Positions 19,810-31,649 of a DNA stretch of 64,000 bases are shown here, one piece after another. The DNA comes from Pseudocercospora fijiensis CIRAD86 (taxonomy: Eukaryota; Ascomycota; Dothideomycetes; Mycosphaerellales; Mycosphaerellaceae), in assembly GCF_000340215.1 (NCBI RefSeq), contig NW_006921532.1:2025337-2089336 (forward strand). Reading direction: 5' to 3'. A program made the translations under genes and the position numbers. Each line of letters starts with the position of its first letter. The first letter of the stretch is position 1. The notes under the pieces are model-generated. The model saw only the letters and a list, made by a program, of their open reading frames with translations, did no database searches and was not told the DNA's origin.

Positions 19810-22800
19810 TAACTACTTTACAACAATCGAATAAGCTCTAGCTCTAGCGAAAACGAGTATTACGAATTAGCGGAATCTTCGGAATCTAATAACCTACCGG
19901 ACCCTATTAACGAAGAAATTAGGCGACGACTAGTTGTTATAAGCGCCGTCGAACTAGGGGCTATTAAGCCTTCTACGCCCGAGGCTCTCTATAATATCGT
20001 TATAAAGATAATTTAAGGGCAAACTAACCTTCTCCGTTAGAATAGGCGTCGCCTACTAGAGCTAGGAAGCAGTAGGAACCCTTTATTCGAAGGGTGGAAC
20101 GCTACGGCGTACGTAGAACGCTTTAAGGACAACTTAGCCGAGTACGGACTCGAAGAGGAGTCGGACTAGTACAAGGTCCGGTCCCTTACGAGGACTACTA
20201 TTACTAAGCTTTACCGAACCCTTAGAACCCTAGTTAGCTACCTAGAAAAGGACGATAAGTCTAATGCCGACTAGGAGGTCTTTAAGCAGGCCTTTATAAG
20301 GGAGTATCGGGATCGCGATAGCCGTCGTATTAAAGATAGTCGTACGTAGCTTAAGAACCTCTATATAGAGAGGCGCACCGAAGATAACGACCTAAAGGAG
20401 TACGTCCGCGAGTTTGTTAAGTTAGCGGACGGCATTAACTAGTAGGACCTCGAGAATTCTTAGAGAACGAGGCTACTTCTTAAAGGGTTGCCGTAGTCTA
20501 CGGCTAAGCGTATCTTCCGTCGCTATAAGCTTAGCGAAGCCAATCCTAAGACCTTTAGGAAGTATAAAGAGGTCCTAGAGGCTGTTAAGGACGACATTAA
20601 CAGCTCCGCCGATATAAAGAAGTTTATTTACGGCGAGGACCGGAATAACCTAGCCTAGGTAAGGAACGATGCCTCGGGAACTAGAGGGCCTAAGTTTCTT
20701 CCTAAATCGCAAAGTAGTCCTAGTACCGTAACTCCTACCGTTACTAAGCATTCTTAGGACGTTGCGGACTTAGCTAAATCCCTAGCCTAGCTCAACCTTA
20801 ATACGAAAGCACTATAGCGAGTTAGGGAGGTCCTTAATGCTAGTATACTAAAGGATGTACTACTAGTCTACTAGGTCTCCGATCCTAACTACCCTAAGGC
20901 CCCTTTAGTTAACGTCTACGCTATACGGAAGATCTATTCTAACTTAGATAGCAAGTGCTAGATATACGGCGGTTTTAAACATATTTAATTAGACTACCCT
21001 ATCTAGAAGGAGCTTCTTAAGAGGAAGCTCGTTATATAAGTAAATAGTCGGTTCTACTATACCGACACTAGCGACAAGATTAACTTCGAGTAGGATCGTA
21101 GAGCTCCGAAGCTGCCTTAACTTAGGAGTCTTCTAGAGAAGAAGTATAGTAGCAAGATCGAGTTTAAGGATACTAGGAACAGTACCCTCGCCGCTATTAC
21201 TAAACGAGAAACTTAGAAGGTTAGGGCAAAACAGGTTAAGGAGCGGAGCAGTAATAGTACTACTAAGCCTATTAAAGTCAACTTTGTGTCTTAGGACCCG
21301 GACGCAGTTACTAATGTTTACGCGGTTACTAAGAACAGTATAGATATCTACGCTACTATAAGGTCCTAAACCTAGTCCTAGGGTAAGGGCAAGAGCCCGC
21401 AAAACCCTACCCGCCCTAGTGCGGCAGCCCCTACTAGGATACTTAAGAAGCAGGCAGCTAATAAGGCTAAGAAACAGCGAGAATCAGTCGCTAAGACTAA
21501 AACACTCTAGACAGCTAAAGACCGTACAACCCGAGCTAGTATAGCTACTCCGGAGGTCCTAGAGACTTTAGATATCGATATAGAGGATGCTACTACCGAC
21601 CTTAGTAGTACCCTAGGCCTAGCTAACCCGCCGGCCTATAAACGAAAGTTAGCCGACCTAAAGAGCTTTCGCTTTAATAGGTATATAAAGAAGTATAGTG
21701 CCGGGCCTACTAACTCCTACGATATAAAGGCAAATGCTCTCTTCTAGGCTTTATAGTTCCTAGACCTTAAGTCTAACGTATCTATAGGGGAGCTTCTAGT
21801 ATACGGCTTGCCTACTAACCTATTCTAGAGCCGGATTCCTAACGATACTACCTTTATAAAAGACCTTGCAGCCCTCCGACGTAAATAGGGGCGAGAGGAC
21901 TATATCGACGTCTCTTCCCTATAGTTCCTTCCTAAATTTTTAGGGGCCTAGGAGTTAGTAGAAGGCGAATTAGTAACCTACGAGAGCTAGGAGACTATCG
22001 ATAATGCTAACGAAGAGGGGATTAAGGAGATAGGCCGAGGGGATAATAATAATACCGACTCTGCTTCGGTTTTAGTTTCTATTAAGGCTGTCCGATTTAC
22101 TAGCTAATAAATCGGTCGAGTAGGACCTCCTCGACCTAAGGAACTTTACTCTATCCCTAATAATATAGACCTTTCCGCAGTTACCCGTTCCTTTGCCGTC
22201 GTTCCCGCTATCTACATTTAAGTTACTATCGGAAGCTATAGTTAGTAGTTGCTAGTAATGCTTGATAATAGTTTAGAGTCACTTATTATAAGTAAGCGCT
22301 AGGCTAAACAGCTCCGACTGCTAATAAATAGAGATATTTCCCTTAGTATATAGGGAGTAAATAGGGAGGTTGCGCTAGTAGGTGCCTACTATAATGTTAT
22401 AGTAGACGCTTTCGGCATATACTTTTCCTTTACCTTCTAGATTGCCGCTAACCCGAACACGCTAATTATTCTAGGTCGACTATAGTCTCGTATAACCCGG
22501 GGTATCTAGCGCAACTGCGACGATAGCTCCTAGGAAGGAACTATCGCTAACTAGAAGGGCAACCGAGTCGTGTTTACTAGTTATATCGGAAATACTAGCT
22601 ACAAATCCTACGAGGATATCCTTACTGCTTCTAAACGCTCTTCGGGAAACGCTATAGCGCGGTTATAAGACCGGCAATCTACGCTATAAGTTAATATAGC
22701 TTAAATAGGTTATATCTAGAGGTACGCCGCTCCGTACGATAAGGCTAGTTCCTAGGCTCTATACTAAGGAGACGAATACTCGAAGCGATAGCGAGCATAA

Positions 22801-22900
22801 TAGTATAACGACTACCTAGCGTACGAATCTCGGTAATAATGCTATCGTAGGCATCGCCGCCGGAAGCGGATCTACCCGAGCCCGAGTCCGAACTAACTAA
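19810..22900 (+). pseudogene. Gag-like and aspartic protease region (RIP-mutated)
   Basis: With TAG/TAA read as glutamine the cassette between palindromes 1 and 2 gives an almost continuous frame. An acidic N-terminus is followed by a helical capsid-like region (about 20000-20650, with EVFKQAFIREYRDR and ERRTEDNDLKEYVREFV). Then come a Lys/Arg/Ser-rich linker and, at about 22200-22320, VMLDNSLESLIISKRQAKQL, which has the layout of a retroviral-type protease active site (D-S/T-G region). The expected catalytic D-S-G reads D-N-S here. No intact CCHC knuckle is seen, but Cys to Tyr changes would hide one. Non-functional as it stands. Confidence 0.6.
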
Positions 22901-22913
22901 TTAGAGCGCCGAG

Positions 22914-22940
22914 CTAATACTACCCCGGGGGTGTTATTAG
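22914..22940 (+). repeat. GC-centred palindrome, copy 2
   Basis: Left arm CTAATACTACCCC and right arm GGGGGTGTTATTAG. It separates the gag/protease cassette from the RT cassette. Confidence 0.85.
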
Positions 22941-22959
22941 GAATCTAACGTTTTCGCCG

Positions 22960-25900
22960 GAATTATAAATTAGGATTACTAGCTATATACCTACCGACTT
23001 AAGGAGACTTCTAATAAGGTTTACGCGCTGTTCTATTGCGCTAATCTCTAGGCCTAACGTTAAAGAGAGAGGGCTCGGGTATTACGAGCGGTTAGCGTAT
23101 ATACCCTATACAAGAGGGTAGCTAATAAGATTAAGCCCGTAAAAGGCAGCGTATATATAACCGATAGGTCCAATCCTAGCGGAAATCCTAACTAGCGACA
23201 AAAGTGCCTTAACCGCGAAGCGATGTTAATACCTAGGAATAGTCTATACGACTAGAGGTATATTACTAAAAAGTTTTCCGCTATTCCTAGGGGATCGAGG
23301 CTAACGCCGGAGAGACTAGCGAATATTAAACCTAGTATCGAGCTTTCGGATCTTAAACTGGATTTGCTATACGAGCTTCTATACAACTGCGAAGCCGTAT
23401 TAGTATATAACTTTACGCATCTAGGCAGGATTAACCCGGAGGTTGCCCCTCTATAGAGGATCCGAACGATCGAGTATAAGCCTTAGGCACACCTAGGGTT
23501 CAAGCTAAACCTAAGCCTAAGAGGTATAGTTAAGGATATAATACGGCAGCGTGTAAAGGCTAGTACCTTAGAGCCTTCCTATGCCTTATATCGCAACCTA
23601 TACTTCCTAGTTTAGAAGAAGACAGCTCCTAGGGAACTAAAGAAGTACCGTCTAATTAACGCTATATAAAAGTTTAACGCAGTTACGATTAGAGATACTA
23701 ACCTCCCTCTAGAGACTAATAGGTTCTCGGAAGCTTTTGCTAACTGTGTTATAGCCTTACTAGTTAATGTTTTCTCGGGCTACGACTAGATCCCTCTCTA
23801 TCCTAATAGCCGCGACCTTACTAGTTTCGAGACACCTCTTAGGCTATATAGATAAACTACCCTTCTATAAGGGGCAACCAACTCCGTAGCCTAGTTCGTT
23901 CGTATTATAAACTAAGTCCTCGCGGCCTATATCTCCTATATAGCGATGCCTTTCCTTAACGACATCGGCATTAAGGGCCCTAAAACTAGGTACGACAATA
24001 AAGAAGTAGAGCCTAGCATCCGTAGGTTCTTTCTCGAATACATTTAGAATCTCGATAGTGTCCTCTGCGACCTAGAGCGAGCTAACCTAATAGTATATAG
24101 GGAGAAGCTTTAGCTCCTATACAAACGAATAAACATTGTCGGGTTTGTAACTAATAAGAACGGCCGCTATCCTAACAATATACGGGTCCTAAAGATTGTA
24201 TCCTAGCTAGACCCTACCTGTTAGAAAGATGTCCGGATCTAGCTTAGAGTAGTCTCCTACTTCCGTATCTAGGTCGAAAACTTTGCGTTAGTATACAAGC
24301 CTCTATACGCCTTACTTAAGAAGGATACAGAGTTTATATAGACCTCCGTTTACTAAGCCGCTAAGGATAAGGTTACTAAGGCGCTTGTTAGCGCGCCTAC
24401 GCTTACCTCTATTAACTACTCGGAAGGCGCAGGTCTGCTAATTGTTGCTATCGACTCGAGTAGGGAAGGCTACGGCGAGATACTAATACAGTATAATCGT
24501 AAGGAGCCCTCCTTACGTTACCCTATCCGGTACGAGTCCGGTCTATAGAAACCTATCGAGGCCCGATACGATACTAGTAAGCGAGAGTGCCTTAGTGTCT
24601 ATAAGGCTCTTAAGAAGTTCCGACCCTAGCTTTTTAGAGTGTTCTTTCGCCTAGAAGTCGACGCTTAGACGCTAGTCTATTAACTTAACCGTATAGCCTC
24701 CGACTTGCCTAACTCTACGATAGCTCGGTAGGTTGCCTAGATCTATTTGTTTAATTTCGACGTCTTCTATATTCCTAGCAAGAAGTATACTAGACCGGAT
24801 AGCCTTTCTAGAAGGCCTACTATAAAGGAAGATATCGCCGAGATAATAGAAGAAGAGGATATCGACGCGGTTATTAACCGTACCTTCTTTACTGCCTTCT
24901 ATATTAATGCTATGCCGGTAATTACTAGGTCTACTACCGACGACTAACCTAGTAACTAGCCTAACGACGACTCTACTACTAACGGCGAGGACTAGGACGA
25001 TGCTAAGGCGGGCGAACTAGGTAGGGATAATATCCTTAATAGGGTCTACTCTAACGACTCCTATAATATCGCCTACTTCCTTACCTATACGAAGAGAGCT
25101 CCTAGTCTATCGAAGAGTTAATACCGTTATATTATTCGCTATTCTCGGAGGTTCCTTATTAAGGATCGCATCCTTTAGCGATAGGCTATAGTTAATGCGC
25201 TACTCTAGCGTATTATTAACGATCTAGCAGCCCGATAAGAAATCCTTCGTTTTGTTTACAATAAGCTCGGCTACCGGGCGGCGGAGGGCACCTTCGATGT
25301 CCTTCGTCGTCGCTACTAGTAGGACGGCGTATAGGCTAATATCTCCCGCTACTATAAGAGCTGTCCTAAGTGCAACTTTAGGAATAGCTACCGACGTCTA
25401 GGAGAGCTGCGTATCCCTACTACCTAGTTAGTTAGGGAGCGGTAGTATAGCGATAGGGTCTATCTTAGCCGCAATAATAGCCTATATATTATTCGAGAGA
25501 GTCTTTCTCGATAGCCGGAGGCCTATTATTTCTATAAGGGTTGCGGTGCTATTAATGCCCGTAATATAGCTACCTTCCTGTTTAAGGATCTGTTTTACCG
25601 CTAGGGAACACCTTACGAGGTTATCTTAGACAACGCTACGAACAATATAGCTAAAGAAGTTTAAGCGCTACTTGTTTCGTATAGAGCGAAGAACGTTCGT
25701 ATCTCCCCGTACTATCCCTAGTCGAATACTATTATTAAGCGTAGCTATCGGTCTTTAATTGATGCCCTGTCTAAGATAACTAATAGTAGCGACAGGTCCG
25801 TTCCTATCTCTACCCGCGTTCTAGCCCTTCTCTAGGCGGATCGAACTACTATTATCGATACGACTAGACTTACGCTAGTAGAGCTTATAATTAGAAGGGA

Positions 25901-26470
25901 CGCCGTTCTTCCGATTAAGTTGTCCTACCGTACGTATAGCGTTTACGACTAGGGGTCTGTTCGTACTAGAGCAGATCTCCTTGCCCTACGCGCTAAGGCT
26001 CTTAAGGATATAACTACTACTTCTTAGGAGGGACTTGCTCGACAACGTCGCCTTCGTAAGAAGGCTAAGCAGTATTTCGACGACTATAATGCTATTAACT
26101 AGGAGCCTCTAAAGGTTGGCGATATAGTCCTTCTATACCGGTCCGAACTAGAATATAGTTACTCCTATAAGCTAGCCTTTAAGTAGAAGGGTCCTTATAG
26201 AGTAAAGGAGGTCCTTTACTCGGGTTCCGTATACCTTCTTTAGGAGCTAGATAGTGCTACCTTAAAGCACTCTTACCCTCGGGCTAATCTAAAGAAGATC
26301 GTTAAGTTACGCGAACCTGCCCGCCCTCCGCTAACCGAGGAGGAAGTTAGTGCCTCTACGGACCCTCTACCGTCCTTAGATGCCTATCGGGAGGAGGATC
26401 CTACCGCTATTATAGATCCTGTTCTGCCTAAGAACTATGCCTATCCCTAGATTCGTCTTAGTAAGCTATT
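22960..26470 (+). pseudogene. Pol region: reverse transcriptase, RNase H, integrase (RIP-mutated)
   Basis: Frame-by-frame reading recovers a Ty3/gypsy pol. RT is at about 23330-24300: KKYRLINAI, a VFSGYDQI palm motif and FLNDIGI (23951-23970), where the family has F/Y-L-D-D-I. The first catalytic Asp to Asn is a one-step TG to TA change. RNase H is at about 24400-24900, with an open end FDVFYIPSKKYTRPDSLSRRP matching the usual HxPGxxNxxADxLSR position. Integrase is at about 25080-26460, with a DNATNN segment, YYPQSN, and a C-terminal domain with KVGDIVLLYRSELEY and KGPYRVKEVL. The frame ends near 26480. Many in-frame stops make it dead. Confidence 0.8.
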
Positions 26471-26923
26471 AGGAATAACTTAAGAACAAAGGGAGAGTTA
26501 TATACGGATTAACTATATATAGAGCGTTTCTGATATTAATTCCGATTCTAATAGTAAACTAGACTTCTAGCTATCTAACTCTAACTCCGAGGAACCTAAC
26601 TAGTCTAGCGATAAAGACCGCCTAGAATTATAGCTAGACGACCCCGAGACTAAATAATTGCTTACTCTTCCTTGCCTCTATCTACCTCTACTACGTTGCT
26701 TCCTTACTCTTGTCGATCGTTCTCCGCGCTATTAATATAGTGCCGCCCTATACCTTTAGTCCTTACCTATTATCTATTCCTACTAATATTTATACTCTCG
26801 TTTGTTGCTTTTAGTTTATCCTATTGTTGTCTTTTGCTTTTGCCTTTACCTTCGATTAATGTTACTATAACTTTATTCCTTCGCTCTTGTTTCCTTAGAT
26901 AGAACTGTACGAGGCGTGTTTTC

Positions 26924-26950
26924 CTAATAATACCCCGGGGGTAGCATTAG
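26924..26950 (+). repeat. GC-centred palindrome, copy 3
   Basis: Left arm CTAATAATACCCC and right arm GGGGGTAGCATTAG. It lies about 450 bp after the end of integrase and starts the short spacer cassette. Confidence 0.85.
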
Positions 26951-27352
26951 GAAGATAGCCGAACCTAACCCCTCTACCCTTCTAGGACTACTTCCCTCTA
27001 GATTCCTAGACTCTAGCAACCTTCCTTAAGTAATAACGACAATAAGATACTCTGCTAGAGGATGTTCCTGCCCTAATTAGCACTAGCTATATAGGACACT
27101 AAGAAAGGGAGGATCCCTCTCCCTTCCTAGCTCTTAGATAGATATAGCAACCTAGGCCTATAGCCTCTAAGAATAGGGACCTTAGGCCGCTAAGCTTAGT
27201 GTCTAGAAGAAAGAAGAACGCACGGGCTACGTTTATATACCTGTTGCTATAAAAGGTAATGCTATATCTACAACGATAGTGCTATAGGCTAATACAAGCT
27301 ACGCTAGGCCTAGGCGATTTGCTCCTAGTTGCCGAGCATCTCTAGAGAAAAG
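26951..27352. other. Spacer cassette between palindromes 3 and 4
   Basis: About 400 bp without a recognisable frame. RIP-mutated. It could be the 3' untranslated end of pol or a degraded small ORF. Confidence 0.5.
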
Positions 27353-27379
27353 CTAATACTACCCCGGGGGTGTTATTAG
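27353..27379 (+). repeat. GC-centred palindrome, copy 4
   Basis: Identical over 27 bp to copy 2: left arm CTAATACTACCCC, right arm GGGGGTGTTATTAG. It opens the extra coding cassette. Confidence 0.85.
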
Positions 27380-27649
27380 TCCCGCTAGCCTTACTACTAT
27401 AGATTACTACTAGGTACTCGAACTAACTAGTCGCATTTCGAGTGCGCGGGAATCTACGAAAGCTAGAGGTTAATAAAGGCGCGTAGTCGCTACTAGTAAT
27501 TAGCTAGATCGATTGTTAAACTTTAGCCGCCCTACTAATAAAAGAGTCTCGTATATAGCTTTACTTTTTAGGGTCTATATATAATCGTTATCCGTTTGCT
27601 TTACCGGAATATACGGACTACGCTACCTTCGTACCCTATTTAAAGCAAG

Positions 27650-30545
27650 CTTTCTAAGCTCTTTCTTCTACTCGAATACTAACTAACTTACTACCGCCTA
27701 CCCCCTCTCCCTCCTTCTATCTAAACCCTTTAATTATTATTAACAAGCTACGAACGTTTTTGCAAACTCGTTACTAACTCCTTTCCGCTCCGGTCGACTA
27801 AGATATCTTCTAGCGCCCCGAATCCGCTAGGCGCTAGCAGCAGTAGCAACCTACTAGCCGTAAACCTAGGCGTACTAGTCCCGATCGAAGCCCCTTCCGA
27901 TAGCGCCTTAGCTACTATAACTAGCCTCGAGCACTGCTTCTAGATCGTTACCGCTCTTAAAGACCCTTAAGAGAAGATCTAGAACGCTCGTACCCTACTG
28001 CGCGTTATTAATAGGAATATTAAGAAGGCTGCTATCTTAGTTACGTACGGTATAAACAACTTGCGTTAGTCTATCGGTAAGCGTATCTTTAAGCGCGAGG
28101 TCCTTAACGATATAGATATCGAATAAGCCTTTCCTATCGTCTATAGCCTCGAGATAGCCGGTACCTAGATTCGTTTACGCTTTAAGACCCTCGACTAGGC
28201 CTTCGAATATTAGGGAGGACTAAGCAGTCTTCCTAAGAGCCTTATTAACTTCGCCTACGGTAGATAAGAGCGTGTAAAGCAGGTCTCTTCGTTCGTTAAT
28301 AAGTATAAGGTCCGTCGTTAAGGCGCTAAGCACCTTTCCCGTACTATAATCTATTGTATGTCTACTGCTAGTAAGAAGGTAGGCAAGCAGTTACTTAACT
28401 TGTCCTTTACGCTTAACGACTTTACGACATCCTACTAGAAGCGGCACTACGATGCAATTATCTAGATCGATCTTAATATATAGACAACTAAGGATCTACT
28501 AAAAGAGAAGAGCTATCGCATTAATAGTATAGGTTTCATTATTAAAGGTTAAGAGGCTCCTATCGTTAATGTCCTTAAACGTAAGGCTCTTCGCCTAGAA
28601 ACAGAGGCCGATACGGCTACTAGTCTCGCGCTCGCTACGGAGATGTAGGCTTAAGACCGTCGCTCGACCCGTAACTATAAGGTCCCTTAGGAAGTTAAGG
28701 ACGAGCGCGCTAAGGCCGAAGCAGCGCGTAAGAAGGCATTGTATACTCGCTAGGCCCTCCGTAAGGCTACTAAGAAGTATAGCGCCCCTTCTAGGGCTAA
28801 CTATAGTACTAACTATAGTAACTCGGATGTTAATATACTAGATATACTACTAGAAGATGTCTCCTCCGAAGGCTCCTTTAGCGAGCGTAGAGATAGAGGG
28901 CTCTCGCCGATCCTATTAACTAAGAATATCTATAGTTCTTGCAAGGGCGACTCTATTACGTACCTTATTACTAAGATCGATATAGTTCCTAAAGCCGATA
29001 TAGGCAAAGCTCCTGCCGCCCTGTCTATCTATTAATAGCTCGACGACCTTAGTAAGCTAGGAGAAGAGCCGTTCTCTATATATACTAACTATATTAAGAA
29101 GGCCGCTAAGGTCTATAGTCTCTATACTAGTACTAAGGCGATTGTCCTCGTCGGCCGCCTATTAAAGATTAGTCGCGAGGTTCCTAATTAAGACGCCTTC
29201 GCTGCCCTTAAGGCTAATTAGGCCTATACTAACTAGTTTCCTAGACGCCCTATTGCCGCCCCGACATCTCTAGGACTCTACGCGTTCAACCCTACTAGTA
29301 CTATTACTCGTGCCCTTACGCTAACGGATCGCTAGAGCAAGTTCGTTACCGGCATCCTTAGCTAAGGCACTTCCTTCGACCGCTTTCGCTAGACTAGCAA
29401 TACTATCTTCCCTTAAGTCTTTAGCTAGTTATAAGAGCCTCGTAGAGCACATCTTCCTTTCCTTATCGACCTAATATAGGAGGAGTTTGAAATATACCTT
29501 TAGTATATACGTGCGATGCCTAAGTCTAAGCAGGAAGGCCGTAATGCCCTTTAAACTTATAGTATAAGCAACTAAATCGTCCGCTAGCACCCTACCCTAT
29601 AGCTCTTAGCTGTCGCCCTTCGACCTAATTACGTATACGAGCTTATCTCTATCCCTAAGCCTGCTAAGTTCTTTAAGGTTAGCGGTACTTATAAAAACTA
29701 TCCTTCTAAGGAGTCTGCTCGTCTCGGATAAGATATAGTTAAGCTCGCAGCTAGCGAGGGTGCTAGTTACCTACGCATTAAGGTCTGTCTTATATCTAAG
29801 GATAAAACTAGCTACTCTACTATTGTCGAAGGCATGTATTAGCCCGAGGTCTTTACGAACTAGGTTGAGAAGCTTAAGGCTCGTAGCCTAGTCCCGCTAA
29901 GCAAGATCGGCAAGCTTACTAACAAGTACCTTACCGACGACGACCTCGACTATATGTTCGATAATTAGCTTAATAGTAAGGGGCGCAAGGCGGAGTAGAT
30001 CCTTAACCCTCTAAAGGAGTGCGAAGTCTCTATTTAGATACTATACCTACTATATAGTAATCTAAAGACTAAGAGTAACCGTATATTAATTAACCTAGGC
30101 TACTCTCGCGTTATCGACGGCACTAAGATTAAGGGTTACGACAACTTAACCGTCGCCGAGGTTGCTAAGGCGTACCGCAATCTAACCGCCCTTCTAGGTT
30201 CGAATACCTTCGTACTGTTCCCCTTCTCTGCCGCTATCTTAGTCGAAGGCCTTAGTTGCATCTCCGACGCCCTAGTTAGTAGGATTCCTTAGTTAAGTTA
30301 CGTTGTTTAGAACGAAGTTAAATAGATCCTCTAGCTTAATAATAAGGGACTTAAGGAATATCTATACGATTAGGAGAATGCTACGAAGGAAAAGGCTACT
30401 AACCTCCTCGTTAATTAAGCTTTCTACGAGAGATAGTACTTCGGTGCTAACAGCTTTAACGTATATAGAGGAGATTTCGAGAACCGACTAGCAGATAAGG
30501 TTATTACTAGTAAGGATTACGGCGCGTTAAAGCAATAGTAGGTCT
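27650..30545 (+). pseudogene. Extra retrotransposon ORF of unknown function (RIP-mutated)
   Basis: Between integrase and the 3' LTR lies a long degraded coding region of roughly 900 codons. A Pro/Gln/Arg-rich start (27700-27950) is followed by a Lys/Arg/Ala-rich helical stretch (about 28600-28800: ERAKAEAARKKALYTRQALRK) and a mixed alpha/beta part to 30545 (for example LVEGLSCISDALVSRIPQL). A TATA-like TATATATAA lies upstream at about 27568-27576. Codon-scale continuity and absence of stops other than TAG/TAA/TGA-type mutations argue it was a real protein. I see no membrane segments, so an envelope is unlikely, and no nuclease, chromodomain or RNase H motif. I do not recognise it. Frame shifts within it are possible, so ends are approximate. 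Confidence 0.5.
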
Positions 30546-30594
30546 GTATAGTATTGCTTAGGAAGTTGTTTTTGCATAATTATAGTATCTAGGA

Positions 30595-30621
30595 TTAATA
30601 CTACCCCGGGGGTGTTATTGC
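30595..30621 (+). repeat. GC-centred palindrome, copy 5
   Basis: TTAATACTACCCC followed by GGGGGTGTTATTGC; only the outermost bases differ from copies 2 and 4. It closes the extra cassette, about 105 bp before the 3' LTR. Confidence 0.85.
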
Positions 30622-30711
30622 GGAGTTCTAAAAATAGCCTTAGCTAAGAACGCTAAGGATGCATATATGTTTGTTTTAAGCGCGCAATATAAAGCGTATC
30701 TAGTTAGATAC

Positions 30712-30726
30712 GAAGAAAGGGAGGGA
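30712..30726 (+). promoter_or_regulatory. Polypurine tract
   Basis: GAAGAAAGGGAGGGA immediately upstream of the 3' LTR start; expected primer site for plus-strand DNA synthesis in LTR elements. Confidence 0.75.
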
Positions 30727-31004
30727 TATTAGCTAGTAACCGGCCCTATACCTATAGGCCAGTTTTAAGCCTATATAAGAGGCCTCCTTCTATATTATAG
30801 ATAGAGCATTAACCTCGTATAGCATATTGTTTATATCACACTTCTACAATGCCTATATTGCAGGGCTCTAGTTATTAGCCTAAGCGACAGTCTCGTTATC
30901 CTATCTTGCTAAACATAGCTACCTATATTGCTATAGGTTATGTTACCCTCGGTAGCCTGTACTATTGCTATAAGTAGTAGTAGTAGTATTAGTTTCCGTC
31001 CTTT
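30727..31004 (+). repeat. 3' LTR
   Basis: Starts TATTAGCTAG and ends near CCGTCCTTTA, followed by the ACTAA duplicate (31005-31009). It carries the TATA box at 30772-30778. Differences from the 5' LTR are nearly all C/T or G/A. Confidence 0.9.
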
Positions 31005-31649
31005 ACTAAATAAGCCTCTTTATACTATCGTATGCCTATTCATTAAAATAGCGCAATTTAGTTAGGTTCTAGGTGTTGTTTAGTTATAGAAGGTGTTGTT
31101 TAGTCAAATATAAGTCCGTATAGTATAGAAACCGGATTTCTAAGCCGCCTACTAAGCTTGAAGCCCGAATTCTTAGTTAGCTTCATTTCGTATAGCAACA
31201 CTTCTATAATACGATATTATTGTACCGGAATAATATATACGATATTATTAGCATCGCTCTAGCTAAAACGGTAGTCTAAAGATAATATAAAGTAGTAGTA
31301 TTGCGATGCGATAGCCTCCGGAAGCTATTAGTATAGAACTCGAGCTTTAATACTAAGATGTCGCGCTAGCCTACCTTCCGACTAACCTCTCTAACTACCT
31401 CTCGACTAAATATCTAACTCTAGCGTAATACGCCTATTCGAGCGCTTCTACTACGACCGCTGCCTTTAGTATTAGTACTATCCTTCGAAGGCAATACCGA
31501 GACTCGAGTTGATCTATTTCCGCTAGCGGCGTAGGTCGCTTTCTAGTAATATCTCTAGCAGAAGAAGGATAAAGGATACGACAAGATATTAATTAACCGA
31601 GAGCGCTATCTTCGCATTCTTTAGTAGGTTACTATTAACGACAATACTA

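Larger units (their letters stand above)
18758..31004 (+). mobile_element. 12.2-kb Ty3/gypsy LTR retrotransposon with an extra coding cassette, RIP-inactivated
   Basis: Two LTRs of about 278 bp (18758-19035 and 30727-31004) flank the element, and the 5-bp sequence ACTAA is duplicated at 18753-18757 and 31005-31009. A purine tract (GAAGAAAGGGAGGGA, 30712-30726) sits directly before the 3' LTR as in LTR elements. Internally, in order: a leader with hairpins, a gag-like/protease frame, reverse transcriptase/RNase H (about 23330-24900), integrase (about 25080-26460), a 0.4-kb spacer, and an unrecognised cassette (27380-30594). All frames carry TAG/TAA stops that look like mutated CAG/CAA. The RT-RNaseH-integrase order shows Ty3/gypsy rather than Ty1/copia. 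At 12.2 kb it is much longer than the usual 5-8 kb. Confidence 0.9.

Noticed and set aside
24747..24947. Short open frame of 66 codons in the repeat block as a gene
   Set aside because: It is the unmutated tail of the retrotransposon RNase H region, not an independent gene.
27380..30594. Extra cassette as a retroviral-type envelope gene
   Set aside because: No signal peptide, transmembrane segment or cleavage-site-like features could be seen in any frame.
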